This document shows, piece after piece, positions 12,290 through 24,621 of a stretch of 64,000 nucleotides of DNA. The translations under genes were made by a program, and so were the position numbers. The DNA is from Dactylellina haptotyla (taxonomy: Eukaryota; Ascomycota; Orbiliomycetes; Orbiliales; Orbiliaceae). The DNA is taken from the NCBI GenBank assembly GCA_031310005.1, contig CM062382.1:248001-312000 (forward strand), written 5' to 3'. The stretch's first letter is position 1; every line of letters begins with the position of its first letter. The notes under the pieces were generated by a model, which did no database searches, was not told the origin of the DNA, and was given only the letters and a program-made list of their open reading frames with translations.

Positions 12290-13791
12290 ATGAAATCATC
12301 TTCCAGCCCAGAATCATATCGATACAAACGGTAAGTTGAAGAGGGGATAGGGATTCTAAGACAGTTGCTAATTGAGCTTCGCATTAGCACATTCTGCCTA
12401 CCATAATATTGAGATCTCTCCTCAAAGGCGTCATGTGCTATCATCTTGAGATCGTATATATCTGCAGACATACCGAGTCCGACCGTCGTGTACGTTGTGA
12501 CAGCCCCCGTACCTGCTTGATGAGGAGGCGACCCGGTCTCCTCCAGCTCTATCTCGAAACCGTATGTGAAGGGCGAGATTGCGTTCTCGAGGACTTCTTG
12601 GGCGGCCGAGACGATGAAGACGAAGACGAGGACGATGCCAGTGAGGACTTGCCAGAGACCTCGTCTTCTCTGGAGGAAACAATAAGAGCACCAGAATATA
12701 ATCCTGAATCTGGTGGTAATCAAAGCTCTAACGAAGAGCTACAAGAAGAGCATACACGAGTTGCATCGGCAAGTTCCCCACAGCAAAGGCAAAACTTAGA
12801 AACATTCAAGGACAACAGCTCTTGTGTCGACACAAGGAACACTAGGGAGAAGAATCTGTCATCGAATTTCAGCCCTAGGAGCTATTCTCAAAAACAGGCT
12901 ACAAATGCACGGAATGTCGTGGCTCCAAATTCGGCTTTACAAACACTACCGAATAAAAGCGAATACGTCAGAAATATCAAATTTAGGGTTTTCCATCCTG
13001 TAAACCTCCCGCAGGGTATGGTTTCCAGGCTCCAGAGCCAGGTTATGGATTTTATCGCGATCCAAGTTTCAGCCCTCCAAAAGAAGCACCCTAAGCTACG
13101 CAAGGTCAAACAACAGCTCGAATTCCACGGATTTAATGAACCCAGAAGACGAGCATACAAGCCTAAACGCAAGCGAGCCACTCACATGGCTTCTCCTGGT
13201 AGTTTTGATGGAGCAGCCGAAGACAGTTCATCTGCGGAATCAAATACCGATGAGGGTGAAGCAACTAGGCCTCAAGAAAAAGAAAACGGTACTGTAATGG
13301 ATGAAAATGGAAACGAAGAAACCAATGGAAATTACATCTACAATGGTCTCGAAACAAGAAATGGGGTTTCACGTCCGCTTAAGTCCGTCCTCAAGAAGAC
13401 CAACTACACCTACAAACAGCCTGGAAGAATTCTCCGCTCGCGTTCTGCCGCGGAAGCCAAAGCCCTTCTATTAAGCTCAAACGAACAAATTCCTAAATCT
13501 GACGATACCGAAGAGTGCGTAACCAGCGGCCAACGCACCTCAGCCGCGAAGAAGGTCAGATTTGCGAGTGGCAGCAAAGAAACAAGTAACCATGTTGTGT
13601 TGGTGCACGGGCGTCAGGTCAAGAGGGCAGGCCAGCGAAATAAGCCAGCCGAAGAGGAGGAGACGGGCTGGGAAGTAGACGAGAATCAACCGTTACCGCA
13701 CCAGAGATTGCAAAAAGAAAACGAAATAATTGATGAGTTGATATCTACCTATTCTGGTTCCCACACTGATGATGACTTCGGCTTTGACTAA
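12290..13791 (+). CDS. Low-complexity, probably nuclear hypothetical protein with a KKVRF motif
   Basis: The reliable coding body is one long frame ending at 13791, about 440 residues. A likely first exon, 12290-12330 (MKSSSSPESYRYK, then a GTAAGT donor), can join in phase at the weak acceptor near 12414 or at the better ctgcag near 12465, so the 5' end is uncertain. The protein has an acidic DDEDEDEDD tract, a conserved-looking helical core (VNLPQGMVSRLQSQVMDF), a bipartite basic segment (RRRAYKPKRKR) like a nuclear localisation signal, and AAKKVRFASG. KKVRF matches the RVxF docking motif for protein phosphatase 1. No enzyme domain was recognised. A role as a phosphatase-interacting nuclear protein is inference from short motifs only. 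Confidence 0.6.
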
Positions 13792-14878
13792 AAGGGATAC
13801 ATTTCTTGTTCTTTCATCACCACCCAAATTAACGAAAAATTGTTGATATGCGTTGCACGGCTCACTCACATATCACTGTGGAGGGGAGCTAACAGTAACT
13901 AGTGGCACTAGGTAATATAATATAATAATTTGAAATATTCTTTTGAATTGCAGGCTGTAAATAGATGGCTAGAATCAGGATACTGCTTTACTATATGCCC
14001 GACTGAAAGGAAGGGATTAAAGAACAGCATGATCGTGCCCACGACCTCTATTTTGGTGTTGCCAAGATCTGTGCTGCCATTGAGATTTGTATGGGAGAGG
14101 GGTGGAAATTCGGAAACCATCTTCACGTGACCCACACCTTTTCAATTCCATAAACTTTTGATAAACTATCTTGGCAGGCAGCCAACCAATTCCACTAGAT
14201 CCACTTCACCATCAATACAATCGCCGGAGGCAGCTATCTTGTGTTCATATTAAGACCGTAGAGTGCTTCCGGTTGTCTTTACTACGTATTTTGTTTGGGG
14301 TTTCTTACAAGAGGTGTTCAAAATAGCACGCGAATACTGTGTTGAGTTGAAGGGTCTGAAACGACAATTCGTCTGAGAGAATGATATTTGCAGAAAGTAA
14401 TCAGCGCTGATATCGCGAAATATATGCAACAAGTGCGCAGGAACACGCAGTGCTTGCCATTTTACAAAACTTTTACTTGCGACAGATGCGATTAGTTTTG
14501 GTGGGAATACAGCAGCTGAGAATCGCTTGTTGGTGCCTACGTTCACGACAACCAAGTTACCATTCCTCTAACCCGATAAGCGTTTAAACGAGTGAGGATC
14601 AGCTATCTTCTAGACCTTTGTATAAGAACCAACTTGCTTTAGACAACTATCTAAATTTAAATAGAAGCCCATATTGCGGATACCCAAAATCAGACACTTC
14701 CGACCGCCTGAGCGATTATCATTCTTCCAATCTACCCCAACGCAGATTTCAACGGTGCAACACGACGCAGATTGGGAAAGTTAAACAGGCAAGATTTCCC
14801 CACATTTGAACCATCTGAACCAATCGGAGTTGCAGCCTGACCGTCCACACACAGGGAACCGGGTTCTCGAGATTTACA
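13792..14878. other. Spacer, nothing firm
   Basis: Small frames at 13930-14130 (+), 13908-14135 (-) and 14250-14555 (-) overlap each other or start at non-ATG codons and lack domains. The last part is the promoter of the large membrane-protein gene. Confidence 0.5.
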
Positions 14879-17800
14879 ATGGGTAGGGGTAAGACCCACG
14901 AATCAAAACTTCAAACCCCAAAAGCTCGAAGCAGAAACCAAGGAGCAACGGGACGCAGGAACCCACAAATCAACTCGGAGCGAGAATCTGATAGTGAAGA
15001 TGCCGACAATTCTGGGCCACGTAGAAAGAGTGGACGCGGTGGCCGTGTCGTGGAGAGAGGGGACAGTGAGGTCCCACATGAGCCTAATACATCTACTGCG
15101 AGACTGCCGCTTCGTGAGCGAGAACGTAGAGATTCCAATGGTTTGAGAGGCTCCAAAAGAAGGGCTGCCTACGGTTCTGCCACTGAGGAAGTGCTCCTAG
15201 ACGAAACTGGGCCAAATGAAGATACGAAGAATACATTCTCTTTGAATCAGCTCGGATCGAAGGCAGCGCAAATGATAAAAGGTTTTGTGGAGACTGATAT
15301 TCGAGAATTAAAACAGTATCTGCCAGATGCCCTCGACTACAGTAGGACAAGTGTGACGCAAGAGATGACGCTAGAGAAAGAAATTGAAACTAGAAGTGAA
15401 AGGAAAAGAAGGAAAAGAGAATCAAAGGTATTCTCAGTCTCCTGTTCTGTTCTGAGTGTGAATATCTGGCTAATAGGCGCATGCTTTATAGGAAAAACTC
15501 AAAGAGGTGTCAGGTTTGAGAGCCAGCCGACCATCTAGAGGTGATCGCAATAATTCTCCTAAGAGCTTAGGAAATGAATCGTCCAATAGGAGGCCGCCTG
15601 CTGGTTCGTCAATAAATAAGACACCAAGACCTACTGTCCCGAAAGCTGGTACCCAGCCAGTAAGTGAGGCGAAGAGGCCCAGGATTCGGATGGTAAGTTT
15701 TGCAGCTTACGCCTTTAGCAATTTGCACATTTAATAACCTGTGATCAAACTTGAAAAGGGACGCGCGAATGTTCCACTGAGAACACCAGGACAACAAAAT
15801 GCAAGTAATGCCTCTATTATTCGAGATTTGTGACACTACTAACATGAGTACGGGTTGTTTAGACTGGAGGTGATATTACCGGTCAAAAGAATAAGCATTC
15901 GTCAACTACAGATCAGCATGCTCGACCTCCCACAAAGCCAGGAATACCTGCAATCAAAGTTACAGGTCCGCAGAGCGACAGTTTTGGTGCTGGAAGCCAA
16001 CATCAACAGAACCCAAGTTTAAATCCTGGAGCGGGCGATGTGATTACAAATCTGTTATCACCACCGATGCAAGAATACGGAAGAGGCTTTATTACGCAAC
16101 CATGGAAAAGACAACCAGGAAATGATGATCTCCCCACAGGCGCCGCTCCAGTGCCAGGAGGAGGTCCGGGCTCCAATGGATTGCAACCATTTTATCGAGG
16201 TTTTGGAAGCAATACAGAATTTTGTATGGATTTTGCAATCGTAGCTGCTACGATTATTGTTATTGTATGGACTTTCTTCCTAAACTACCAATCGCAAATG
16301 GATAGAGAGTCGAAGTTCAAGGTGAAGTGGAGAACCCCAGGGACACCGTGGACAAGCGGCGGCATCGAGGTGCAAAATATATGGAGTAGATGGACTATGT
16401 GGTTCCACGGACGTGTGCCGATCGCGAAAAGGCTTTCGATCGATCCACCGCCGGCTGGGGCGGAACCGTTACCTTCTGGGAAAGTAGAAAGATTCGTTCA
16501 ACCTCTAACTCATTCTCGTCGGCGACCTCCTAAATCGACTAGAATGCCAGAAACCAAAACGCCAAAAACTAGAAAGCCAAAAACTAGAACTCTATCAGAT
16601 AACCCCAGGCATCCGACTTCTGCCTATCGACGACCGTCGGCAGATGAACAATCCAGTTGGCTGCGAACGAATCCGTTTCAGTCATCTGCGCAATCTGAGT
16701 CTCCTAGAATTGCGGAGAGCATACCTATAACTACACCTAGAGAGACGCCATTTACCAGGAGAGATAGAGACCGACCACCCGCCCGACAATCTTATTCAAC
16801 AACCAACCGGCCACCTACATGGGGCTTTCAAGACTGGCTAAGATTCACCTCTATCCCTACGACTCTAAGCTGGTGTCCCGCCATTGATATCAGGACATGT
16901 CTGCCGGATGAACTCCGGGAAAACGAAGTCGTCGTTGCACAAGTACTAGCCTCCGTTGACAGAAGCCTTCAGCACTTCAAAGGCGCTGTAGATACTCAAA
17001 AGAAATTCTCAAAGAACCGCCAGCGTAAAAAATCAAACAACCTCGATATGCAAAGCTTGCTTAAACAACTTTTAGCTTTTTGGGGTCATTTGCCTCTTCT
17101 TAGGAGTATCAATTTCGACGTACCAAATGGTAGAAAACTCCTAGATGCTTTCATGTGGTCGCTGAAACCTACGTTTCGAGTGATTGATACGCTCTTGCCT
17201 TTCATCCCAACATCCGTTTCAGATGTTCGGTTGCTGTCTCTATTGTTACGAAATAAGGTTGAGAAGCACTTTGAAGAGTTCTTCCCACCTCTCGCACTAC
17301 TCCTTCCTCCAAAAATCTTCCCATATGCGAGTTTCCTGAGGCAGATATGGATGGTTTTCCTAGCTGTTGAGAAGTATCAAAGAGGTTTATTCACACTGGG
17401 GTTGGTGAGTTGGTGGGTACGAGCGCCTTGTTTACATATACTACACTGCTTTCTTTGGGTTTTCTCATCATACCGTCGGTATTATCGTGTCCCTGAGGAT
17501 CAAGCTCAACACAATGGGAGGCATCACGCTCGAGTCTGCTACGCAACATTAATCTTTACCCTTCTGACGCTAGGTTGGATAGATCATATATCTATCGAGC
17601 TTTTCCACATTCTCATCTGGAGCAACTGGAGGTTCCGGAAATTTTGGAGAGCGATCCGCGCGGGAATTTGCATTTTCGTGAATTGGTGGATTAGCTTGCC
17701 AACGCTTGGAGTTTATGCCGTCTGGCACATTATTAGCCTTGAATTTCTCAGGGGATTCGGAATTTGGGCTAGTATGAAGCTGTTCTGGAGAGAGTTTCTC

Positions 17801-20101
17801 TATCCGCCTGTTATGCTCGTCGTTTATATTATTTTCGCCTGCAAAGTTGCGATCGTAATTGCGGCCTTCGCATTGGGCAAAGTCACTCTTTTGCTTTTGT
17901 CACCTCTCTTCACTCTCTTTAATTGGTGTTTCCGCAGAAAAGTACAAAAACCGAGAGAACCGCCAAGGCCAACTACCAGACAACTGGCTCCTCACAGTGG
18001 CCATTTTACTACAATCGGTGGAACCCGTGGTGTCGAGCCGATGCCGGGATTCTTTAAGAAATTGAACGAATTGAAGTTCCGGGTAGACAAATGCGGCGAG
18101 GCTGTAGGGAAATTGGACGAAGAAATTATGGAAGCTTCACTATGTGAGCTGGAGACTCGACGGAATCTGCTAGTTCTCGCGGAGAATGGGCCTCCAGCGG
18201 TCGGTGTCAAGCAATGGCGAGACGAGATTCATCGGAACAGAGATATACTAGAGTCCGTACGACCTAGAATAGCACTGAGCGAAAGGAAACGGTCGAGAGC
18301 AAAACAAAACGAGGCCAAATACTACAGCCAGTACGAGAGTTTCCTACATAAATTCAAGACACAAGTCGCTGGTACAAATCTGGCAGTTTATCTGGATGAT
18401 CAAGTGAGAGGCGATACTTTGTTTGATGGTAAAGGGCCAGTCGAGTCTCGAGTTACTGTTGAACAGAACTTATTTAAAAGGGGTATTCCAATCGAATCGA
18501 CACCTCGAAAACAAACTCCCCCACCCATTACCCCCTTACCGGGGAATCTAGGTAACCAAGGAGATGATGGTGATGACAGCGATAGCAGCGACGATAGCCA
18601 GCCTCCTGCTGAAGGAGGTTCAAGAGAACGAGCTAGTGATGAAAATTCGAAACGTGGTAAACCTCCGGGACCACCACCTCCTCCACCCACAGGGCCCAGC
18701 GGTGATGGCGAGGCCAGTAGGGGATCTGGAAGTGATAGGACAGAGGGCAGCGCTAAGGGAGGCAGTAGTTCTAAAGATAGCAAGAGAGAGGGCAATCCAA
18801 AATCCACAGATGAAAAGAAGCCCGCCGAAAACATAACTGAAGATGCGGAACTGCAGAAGGAAAGCCCAAGAAATAAAGGTGCCAGTAATGTCAGGCTCGG
18901 AGATATTACATTCGAAAGGAGGATAGCTGAGCCGCTTTCGCCAACGAATGAATCGCGGCCAGGTCTCAGTGAATTTAGCCTCAGAGATCTAAGCATTGTA
19001 CAATCGATTGTGCAATCTGAAAAAGCATCCAAACCCAAAGCTCGCGTGGCCCTAGAAAAAACTCCAGCAGAAGAACTACAAAAAGCATTGGGTCGACGGC
19101 GTGCACTTAAGACCCATCCTTTAAAACTCGACTCAGGTCTCAATGAAAACAGGCCTCTAGGCCCTCCTTCTAACTCTCTACCACCTGATATCGGGCCTTC
19201 ATCTAAGGACACTATGGTCACACCGGAGCGAGCAGGTGACCAAGTAGCTGGGGGAACTAAGACAAAGCCGCCACTGCCGACTTTCGACCCTGTACCCTCG
19301 CAATCATATCCTGCAAAGATATCAGATGGCGCACCGCCACCAACAGCCAAAAGTAAGCCGCTTCCCAGTGTGTTGAGTAGATGGCCCAACTCAGACTTCC
19401 TGAAAACGCCCTCTGGGTCTGCGAGTAAACCTGGACCAAGTTTTGTGCAATCTCAGACTCCTATTCGGTTAGGGTCTATCTCCCCCGTTTCTAAAGTTAC
19501 CATTGATCCTACTCCCAAATCAGGAAGTAAAGAGCTTAGTGGCCCCATCATTCCAAGCACCAAAGCCACCGAAGATAATGATAATGCGCTATCTGCTACT
19601 GGTAAAGATAGCAAAATACCGCGCTTATCATCTACACTGAAGGGATCACCAACATCTCAAGCGACATCGCCTTCCGCATTGCCTGGCTCCAAATTATCCG
19701 TAAGACCAAATCTTGATAAGGATTCACCGATTCTCAAGTCGACGGAGGAGTCAATGAAAAAATGGGCTAAGATAGAAAGGGAATTAAAAGAACAACAAAG
19801 ATTGGAGGATGAGAAGAATTTACGAAAGATTAATTTCGAACGGGTGGAGGCTGGCTTTGAACCAAAGGAATCTCTGGATAGTGACACAACAGAACTTCGG
19901 AGACGGAGGCATTCTATTGGCTCTAAATTAACGCTCGGGGCATCCGAATCAGAACATCCCTCTGATGGCAAGATTACGTCAACATCAGCGGGCGATGTCG
20001 GAAGTACGAGTACAGCAAAGAAGCCTGAAAACGAGTGTGGTGCTCTGATGAATGACAAAAAGCCTCGGACCTTCGATTCTATGCCGCTCAAGCGACGGTA
20101 A
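14879..20101 (+). CDS. Large multi-pass membrane protein with disordered tails, function unknown
   Basis: Four exons (14879-15427, 15492-15692, 15759-15804, 15870-20101) join in frame to 1675 residues. Residues 1-320 are basic, Ser/Arg-rich and disordered, with KRSERKRRKRE-like nuclear-type signals. A first membrane span lies near 386-405 (IVAATIIVIVWTFFLNY). After a hydrophilic loop come four or five more hydrophobic segments between about 770 and 955. A charged helical region with coiled-coil character follows (about 980-1060), then a long Ser/Pro/Lys-rich tail. A second coiled coil lies near 1555-1600 (KKWAKIERELKEQQRLEDEK). No catalytic motif or named family was recognised. The basic head plus membrane core would suit a nuclear-envelope or ER protein, but that is inference. 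Exon 2 has two in-frame donors (15660 and 15693). The acceptor of exon 4 is fixed by phase at 15869. Confidence 0.75.
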
Positions 20102-20956
20102 CACTATGATCGGCATTAATATCATGGATAGCCAGCGGGGTCGACATTGAGAGGTTAAATTGCGTATGTTGCCGGTAGCCGAGCGCCCCAAGCAGGTTAG
20201 ATAGTCAAAGAAGGCAGATCACCTCTCGGTTTCGGGACGAAGGGTTACAATTGATGATATGTTAGCGAGTAAGGATTAAAAGTAGAAACTCAATTTCTAT
20301 TATTGTTGACCGGCTTGAAGGTGTCAAAATGATTCAAGTTAATGGATTGTCACAAACTAAATTATACCTCTTAGATATATCAAAATAACAAGTCATCAAG
20401 GCTCAAAGGGAACCAACAGCAAACATACATCGTTAGAGTTCCTTCTCCTAATCATTCAAAGTATCTGATATATAACTACCCGGCCGGGCGGCTGCATAGT
20501 ACAACACAAATTGAGGTGATTGTTGCGCTGTTAAAATGCCAGACTTGATCGACAATTTTCGCGGAGTTAGGCACCTAGACCCTCAATAGAGCGTATTAAA
20601 GACCCCTTTTAAGATCTCGATTTCAAGTTTAACTTATGACAATGTAAAATTAATTCATACTTTGTGTAATCAAGCACGTGTTGAAGTAGACCTATTAAGC
20701 TCGGGGAAAGTAGGTACCTGCCAAGATACCTACAAGATCTTCAAGATATTCTGCGCCATTATATCTGCCAATCCTGTAGACAGTCAAGTGATGGAACGGT
20801 AACAACGATTCCGATCGGATAAGTGGTACCATAAAGTCGAGTAAATACCCTTCGTATTTTCGGAATATTTCGAGTCTTTTAGGTTTCAGGTTTATGTCAA
20901 ATATTCCCATCAGCATATCCATATCCGTAAGAACCGTCAGTATCCTAGCCATCAAT
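20102..20956. other. Spacer, nothing firm
   Basis: AT-rich. A minus frame at 20695-20955 reads protein-like (see rejected items) but has no start-exon or domain support. Confidence 0.45.
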
Positions 20957-21190
20957 ATGAGATACTTTTATATCACCGATACTGCGGTTTTATCCGCCGC
21001 CATCCTATACGGTAGTGCTATCGCACAACCAAGCACAACAGAAACCGACACGGCGACCGTTACTGTCACGTCTCTATCTACGATCAATGCCGTCACCACT
21101 GTTGCTTCATGTGGCTGCTTCCCTATGTGTAGCGACGTGACCTGGCCAACAAATGCTGCGGGAAGCGGGTTCAACATCATCGTGTCGTAA
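20957..21190 (+). CDS. Possible small secreted protein
   Basis: From ATG 20957, 77 residues: a hydrophobic start ending in YGSAIAQ (plausible signal peptide, cleavage about residue 22-23), a Thr-rich stretch (TTETDTATVTVTS) typical of O-glycosylated fungal wall or secreted proteins, then a small Cys group (SCGCFPMCSDV). It ends at a stop at 21190. An upstream in-frame non-ATG extension is ignored. No family recognised. A gtaaac just at the stop could be a donor, so more exons are possible. An overlapping antisense frame weakens the case. Confidence 0.35.
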   Translation: MRYFYITDTAVLSAAILYGSAIAQPSTTETDTATVTVTSLSTINAVTTVASCGCFPMCSDVTWPTNAAGSGFNIIVS

Positions 21191-21935
21191 ACTATCGGAA
21201 TACGCGCGTCCACAGCCTCTGAAAGATACTGTGAAGCATACAACCCGATTTTCTCTACCAGGTCTCACGATATCACAAGGAATATCGTCATCTCGCGAGT
21301 AAATTATCAGCATCTATGGACAAGAAAGCAAATATCTAGTGGTCGAATTTATGGGAAATGATAGAGCTACAGCATTAATGCATTGGGATCATCTTGGTTA
21401 TAGGAGAGAATGAGCCAAACTCAGCATCGTGGCTATCAACCTTTAAATCTATGCGTTGGAGAAAATAAGTACAAAGTACATGCTGGATTTTAGTATTTTG
21501 ATGTTTTGTTTTTGTTAAATTAACTCGAATCTTACTGTATTTAAGCTAATGAATATATTAATACCGAATTGTTTCTTTTTTGACCAGGTATCAGATTTCT
21601 TTGTGCTGCTGCTCTTAGATAGAGACCAGTCATGATTTGCGAAACTTTAATGCCAGCTGCTGGCTCGGTGATAGATCACTAGGCTCGGAGTTAAGCGTGC
21701 CTTGCTACTTCTTGCTTCTGGCATTACAAATGGTACCGACATTCAACAAATATATATCTCAGATAGTCTCAATTTAGACTTGTCATATACAGAGAAGTAA
21801 CAATTCATCCAAAACTTTTAAAGACCACAGTGGCGCTTCCACACCGATATCACTCATTTCTCGCACGCTGCCGGATACCTCTGCAGCCCAAAGCATTTAC
21901 ACACCTCTCTCTCGGCCTCCACGATCGGAACAAAT
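21191..21935. other. Spacer, nothing seen
   Basis: AT-rich, without a coding-like frame. The last ~100 bases are pyrimidine-rich (cacacctctctctcggcctc), fitting a fungal leader for the next gene. Confidence 0.5.
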
Positions 21936-22271
21936 ATGCAAGGGCAGCGTCCTAACTCTCCTCTACCTCCGGGGACCGACTCACTCTCCCAGTCAATCGT
22001 CTCCTTGTCGACTACGGCGGCGAGCACGCCCGATATACGAGCTCTGAGAGCAGATGAGCTCCTCTACCTTGACCGCTGCAAAGAATATTACATCGCGAAG
22101 ATACGCTTAATAGAAGTCCTAAGTCGAGAAATCAAGCAGGAGATGCGACAGTTTCCGATGGAAGCACATCAGAGTGAAGAATACTTGACTCTACGTGCGC
22201 AGAAACGAGAGCTAAGCTACCTAAGGGACCTTTGTTTCGAAAAGGCGATTGATATGATGATGAGTGCTTAA
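21936..22271 (+). CDS. Small helical hypothetical protein
   Basis: Single exon of 111 residues from an ATG preceded by a CT-rich leader. Residues 1-30 are Pro/Ser-rich and disordered. From about 38 on the sequence is predicted helical with regularly spaced Leu/Ile/Tyr (ADELLYLDRCKEYYIAKIRL, EYLTLRAQKRELSYLRDL), ending FEKAIDMMMSA. No membrane span or signal peptide. It could be an alpha-helical adaptor or subunit. Family unknown. Confidence 0.6.
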   Translation: MQGQRPNSPLPPGTDSLSQSIVSLSTTAASTPDIRALRADELLYLDRCKEYYIAKIRLIEVLSREIKQEMRQFPMEAHQSEEYLTLRAQKRELSYLRDLCFEKAIDMMMSA

Positions 22272-22751
22272 ATGGGACATTGTATATATTAATTTTCGTC
22301 ACGAAAAGTTTTATGGTTCGGGAATATTGTAACGAATTCCCCATTAGCCGAGATATAGGTTTTTATCTTTACATACGCTTCCTCTTGGTTACAGTAGATT
22401 GCTATTGCGTTCCTATTTACTCTCATGTTCGTTGAGACCTACTTCCTAGAAACATAGGTACCTCTTCCAAGCAGGAAGAAAAGCCAGACTGGCAAAGTCC
22501 TTATTCTTCAAGCTGTCATGATACCACGAGGCACGTTCGCACATGGCGATTTTGTGTTGACTAGCTAAATATGGTAAATTCCTATTTAGGAAGTATCTAT
22601 ATTTTACAACAGGACTAAAATGTGTGTTGGGGGCAGTTCAAAGATGATCTTTCCAATTCTATTCGAGACAAAATGGAAGTAAAATATCTTCCCTTAGTGG
22701 AATGATTTTAATTAAACATTTCACTGTAGACGGGTGAAGCGCTTCAAAATC
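22272..22751. other. Convergent spacer, nothing seen
   Basis: Lies between the stop codons of two facing genes. AT-rich 3' sequence only. Confidence 0.5.
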
Positions 22752-23845
22752 TCATGTGAGGTTGCAGCATTTGCACTCCGCCATATCCTTCCACATCTGA
22801 ATTGCTTCTTGTTTCTTCTTTATTTTTCGTCTTTCCGCTTCTTCGTTGTTGACCCTCTTCATGTAAGACTCGAATCCACCTGAGGGATGCTCCATGTCGA
22901 GGACGGGCCCATCGTTGATGTAGTCGAACTGTTCCATCACTGTAGTCTGGTTGGCGGAGGGGCGATCGGCGATATACTTTTTACCAAATTTGACACCCTC
23001 GGCATAAGCTCTGGCACTCCATTTTTCTTCAGAAATATTGCAGTCTTCGACGAAATTCGTGCCTTTGGTTTTGTTGATACGATCTTGATCTGGTTGGGCA
23101 TATCTGACATCGTCGAAGCCTTCGCGGAAACTGTCGAAAAGATGAGGAAATGGCCAATCGATGGTAGATTTGAGCCATCCTGCCTTGCAGATATTGGTAT
23201 CTAGCTCAGTGGTTCGTGTATTTGCTGGTGCGGTTTCGAGCGGTGTCATCGAGACGCCGATGGGATTTGGAGGTGGGTCTCCAAACTCGCCATCACGTTT
23301 GAATTGATGTCTGGCAAGGCCAGTGATATGGTCTGAGCCACGGAGAACTTGAGTTCGGATCTTCGCCTGGCTATTCTCCTCACCAAGCATAGAAGAGTGA
23401 ACCGGATTAATGGTTTCTTTAATGACTTCGAGACCCGTCCCTTTGGTGGGAGTGTGAACTGGGGTCGCGGGGATGACCGAGATTGTTGGTTGACGGTTCT
23501 CCTTATTCATTGTGGGAGAGTAAGATACACTAACAGTCTGGTCAACTCTGATACCGTGGGGAGGTGGTAGACGTAAAAGGTCTTCTTCTTGGAAGTAAAG
23601 TTCTTTCAAGGATTGACCAGTTCTTTTGGCCTCTGCCCCCCGTTGCTGTTCTGCAAATATACGTCAGCTCACGTTAAATCAACCTATCATGCAACAGAGA
23701 TCTCGAGAAATCGTGCGACTCTCAAGTACATACTCGTCTTGTTCAGACGCTCCTTAATCTTTCCTGGTCCCTGATTTTTCAGATACTTTTTCCACTCCCG
23801 CGCAGGAGTGCTTACTCTAGATTCTACCGAAGTCGGGAAGCTCAT
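22752..23845 (-). CDS. Hypothetical protein, two exons
   Basis: Exon 1 (23845-23734) encodes MSFPTSVESRVSTPAREWKKYL. A GTATGT donor and a ttgcag acceptor join it in phase to exon 2 (23650-22752), giving 336 residues. The exon-1 segment is helical and basic (GPGKIKERLNKT). The middle is disordered with S/T-P sites (VIPATPVHTPTKG). The second half is structured and rich in aromatics (GWLKSTIDWPFPHLFDSF, ARAYAEGVKFGKKY) and closes with a charged helix (EEAERRKIKKKQEAIQMWKD) and ECKCCN. No domain recognised. S/T-P sites suggest a kinase-regulated intracellular protein (inference). Confidence 0.72.
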
Positions 23846-24621
23846 ACAGATATGAATGCGGTGTCGCTAAAAGCCAATAGTTAGAGTCTTGATGGGCGAT
23901 AATAGGATGTAGAAATACTCGAAATATGGATGAAGAGAAGTTGATAGTAGCTGATGTAGTTTTTATAAGGACAAAAAATGCTTAGGGTATGGGGATAGTG
24001 ATAGTAGCTAGCAGAAAGGCTTGTTATGCATCCGGAGTAGTCTCGTTGCCAGATGCGCTGGCTTGGCCGTGTTGCTCTGTTTGACATTAGATGTCGAAGT
24101 TTGTCACGCAGTTATTGCCTTAAATGGCAGAGGATGGTCTGCAACACGAGCAACACACAATCGTTCCATATAAGACTTTTATCCCGAAATTTCGAGACTG
24201 TCATTGTCACATAACCAGAAGGTGGTCTGCGAGAGAAGACTATCTAGGAAAATATGTCACTGATATTGTATCAGACTGCCTCCGCGAATGCTTCTCCTCT
24301 GGTTATGTCTGGTCATTCTAAGCTTTATCCGAGCTCGAACTATTTTACTCTTTGGTTGATATGTTGTTGAACATGCTCTCACACACACCTACGCACAGGG
24401 AGTTGATTTTTAAGAAGTAAAACCTAGAATTTTGATAACAGTATAACAAAACTACAATGCGAAGATACTCTAAAGACTATCAAACTCATACTTTATATAT
24501 ATGCCATCCCATAATTTCATTCTTCGGTCCCTCCTAAGTTTCAAAAGTTTTTCTCCTCCTCTTCCTCTTTCGATACTCACCCACCTATACGCATAAAATC
24601 GTTTCCATGAGGTTTGTTTTA
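23846..24621. other. Spacer, nothing firm
   Basis: Small frames at 23881-24087 (-) and 24124-24321 (+) have no domain support. The CT-rich stretch near 24550 lies in the 3' region of the repeat-protein gene. Confidence 0.45.

Noticed and set aside
12259-12723. 154-codon minus-strand frame
   Set aside because: Antisense to the acidic first part of the 12.3-13.8 kb gene; no domain and no promoter context.
18400-19389. 329-codon minus-strand frame rich in Leu/Ser/Gly
   Set aside because: Lies antisense to the disordered Ser/Pro-rich tail of the large membrane protein; its composition is the mirror of that tail and no domain is present.
20695-20955. Minus-strand frame with protein-like run FRKYEGYLLDFMVPL
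   Set aside because: Looks mildly coding and ends near a gtacct donor, but I found no neighbouring exon or family; it may be a relic.
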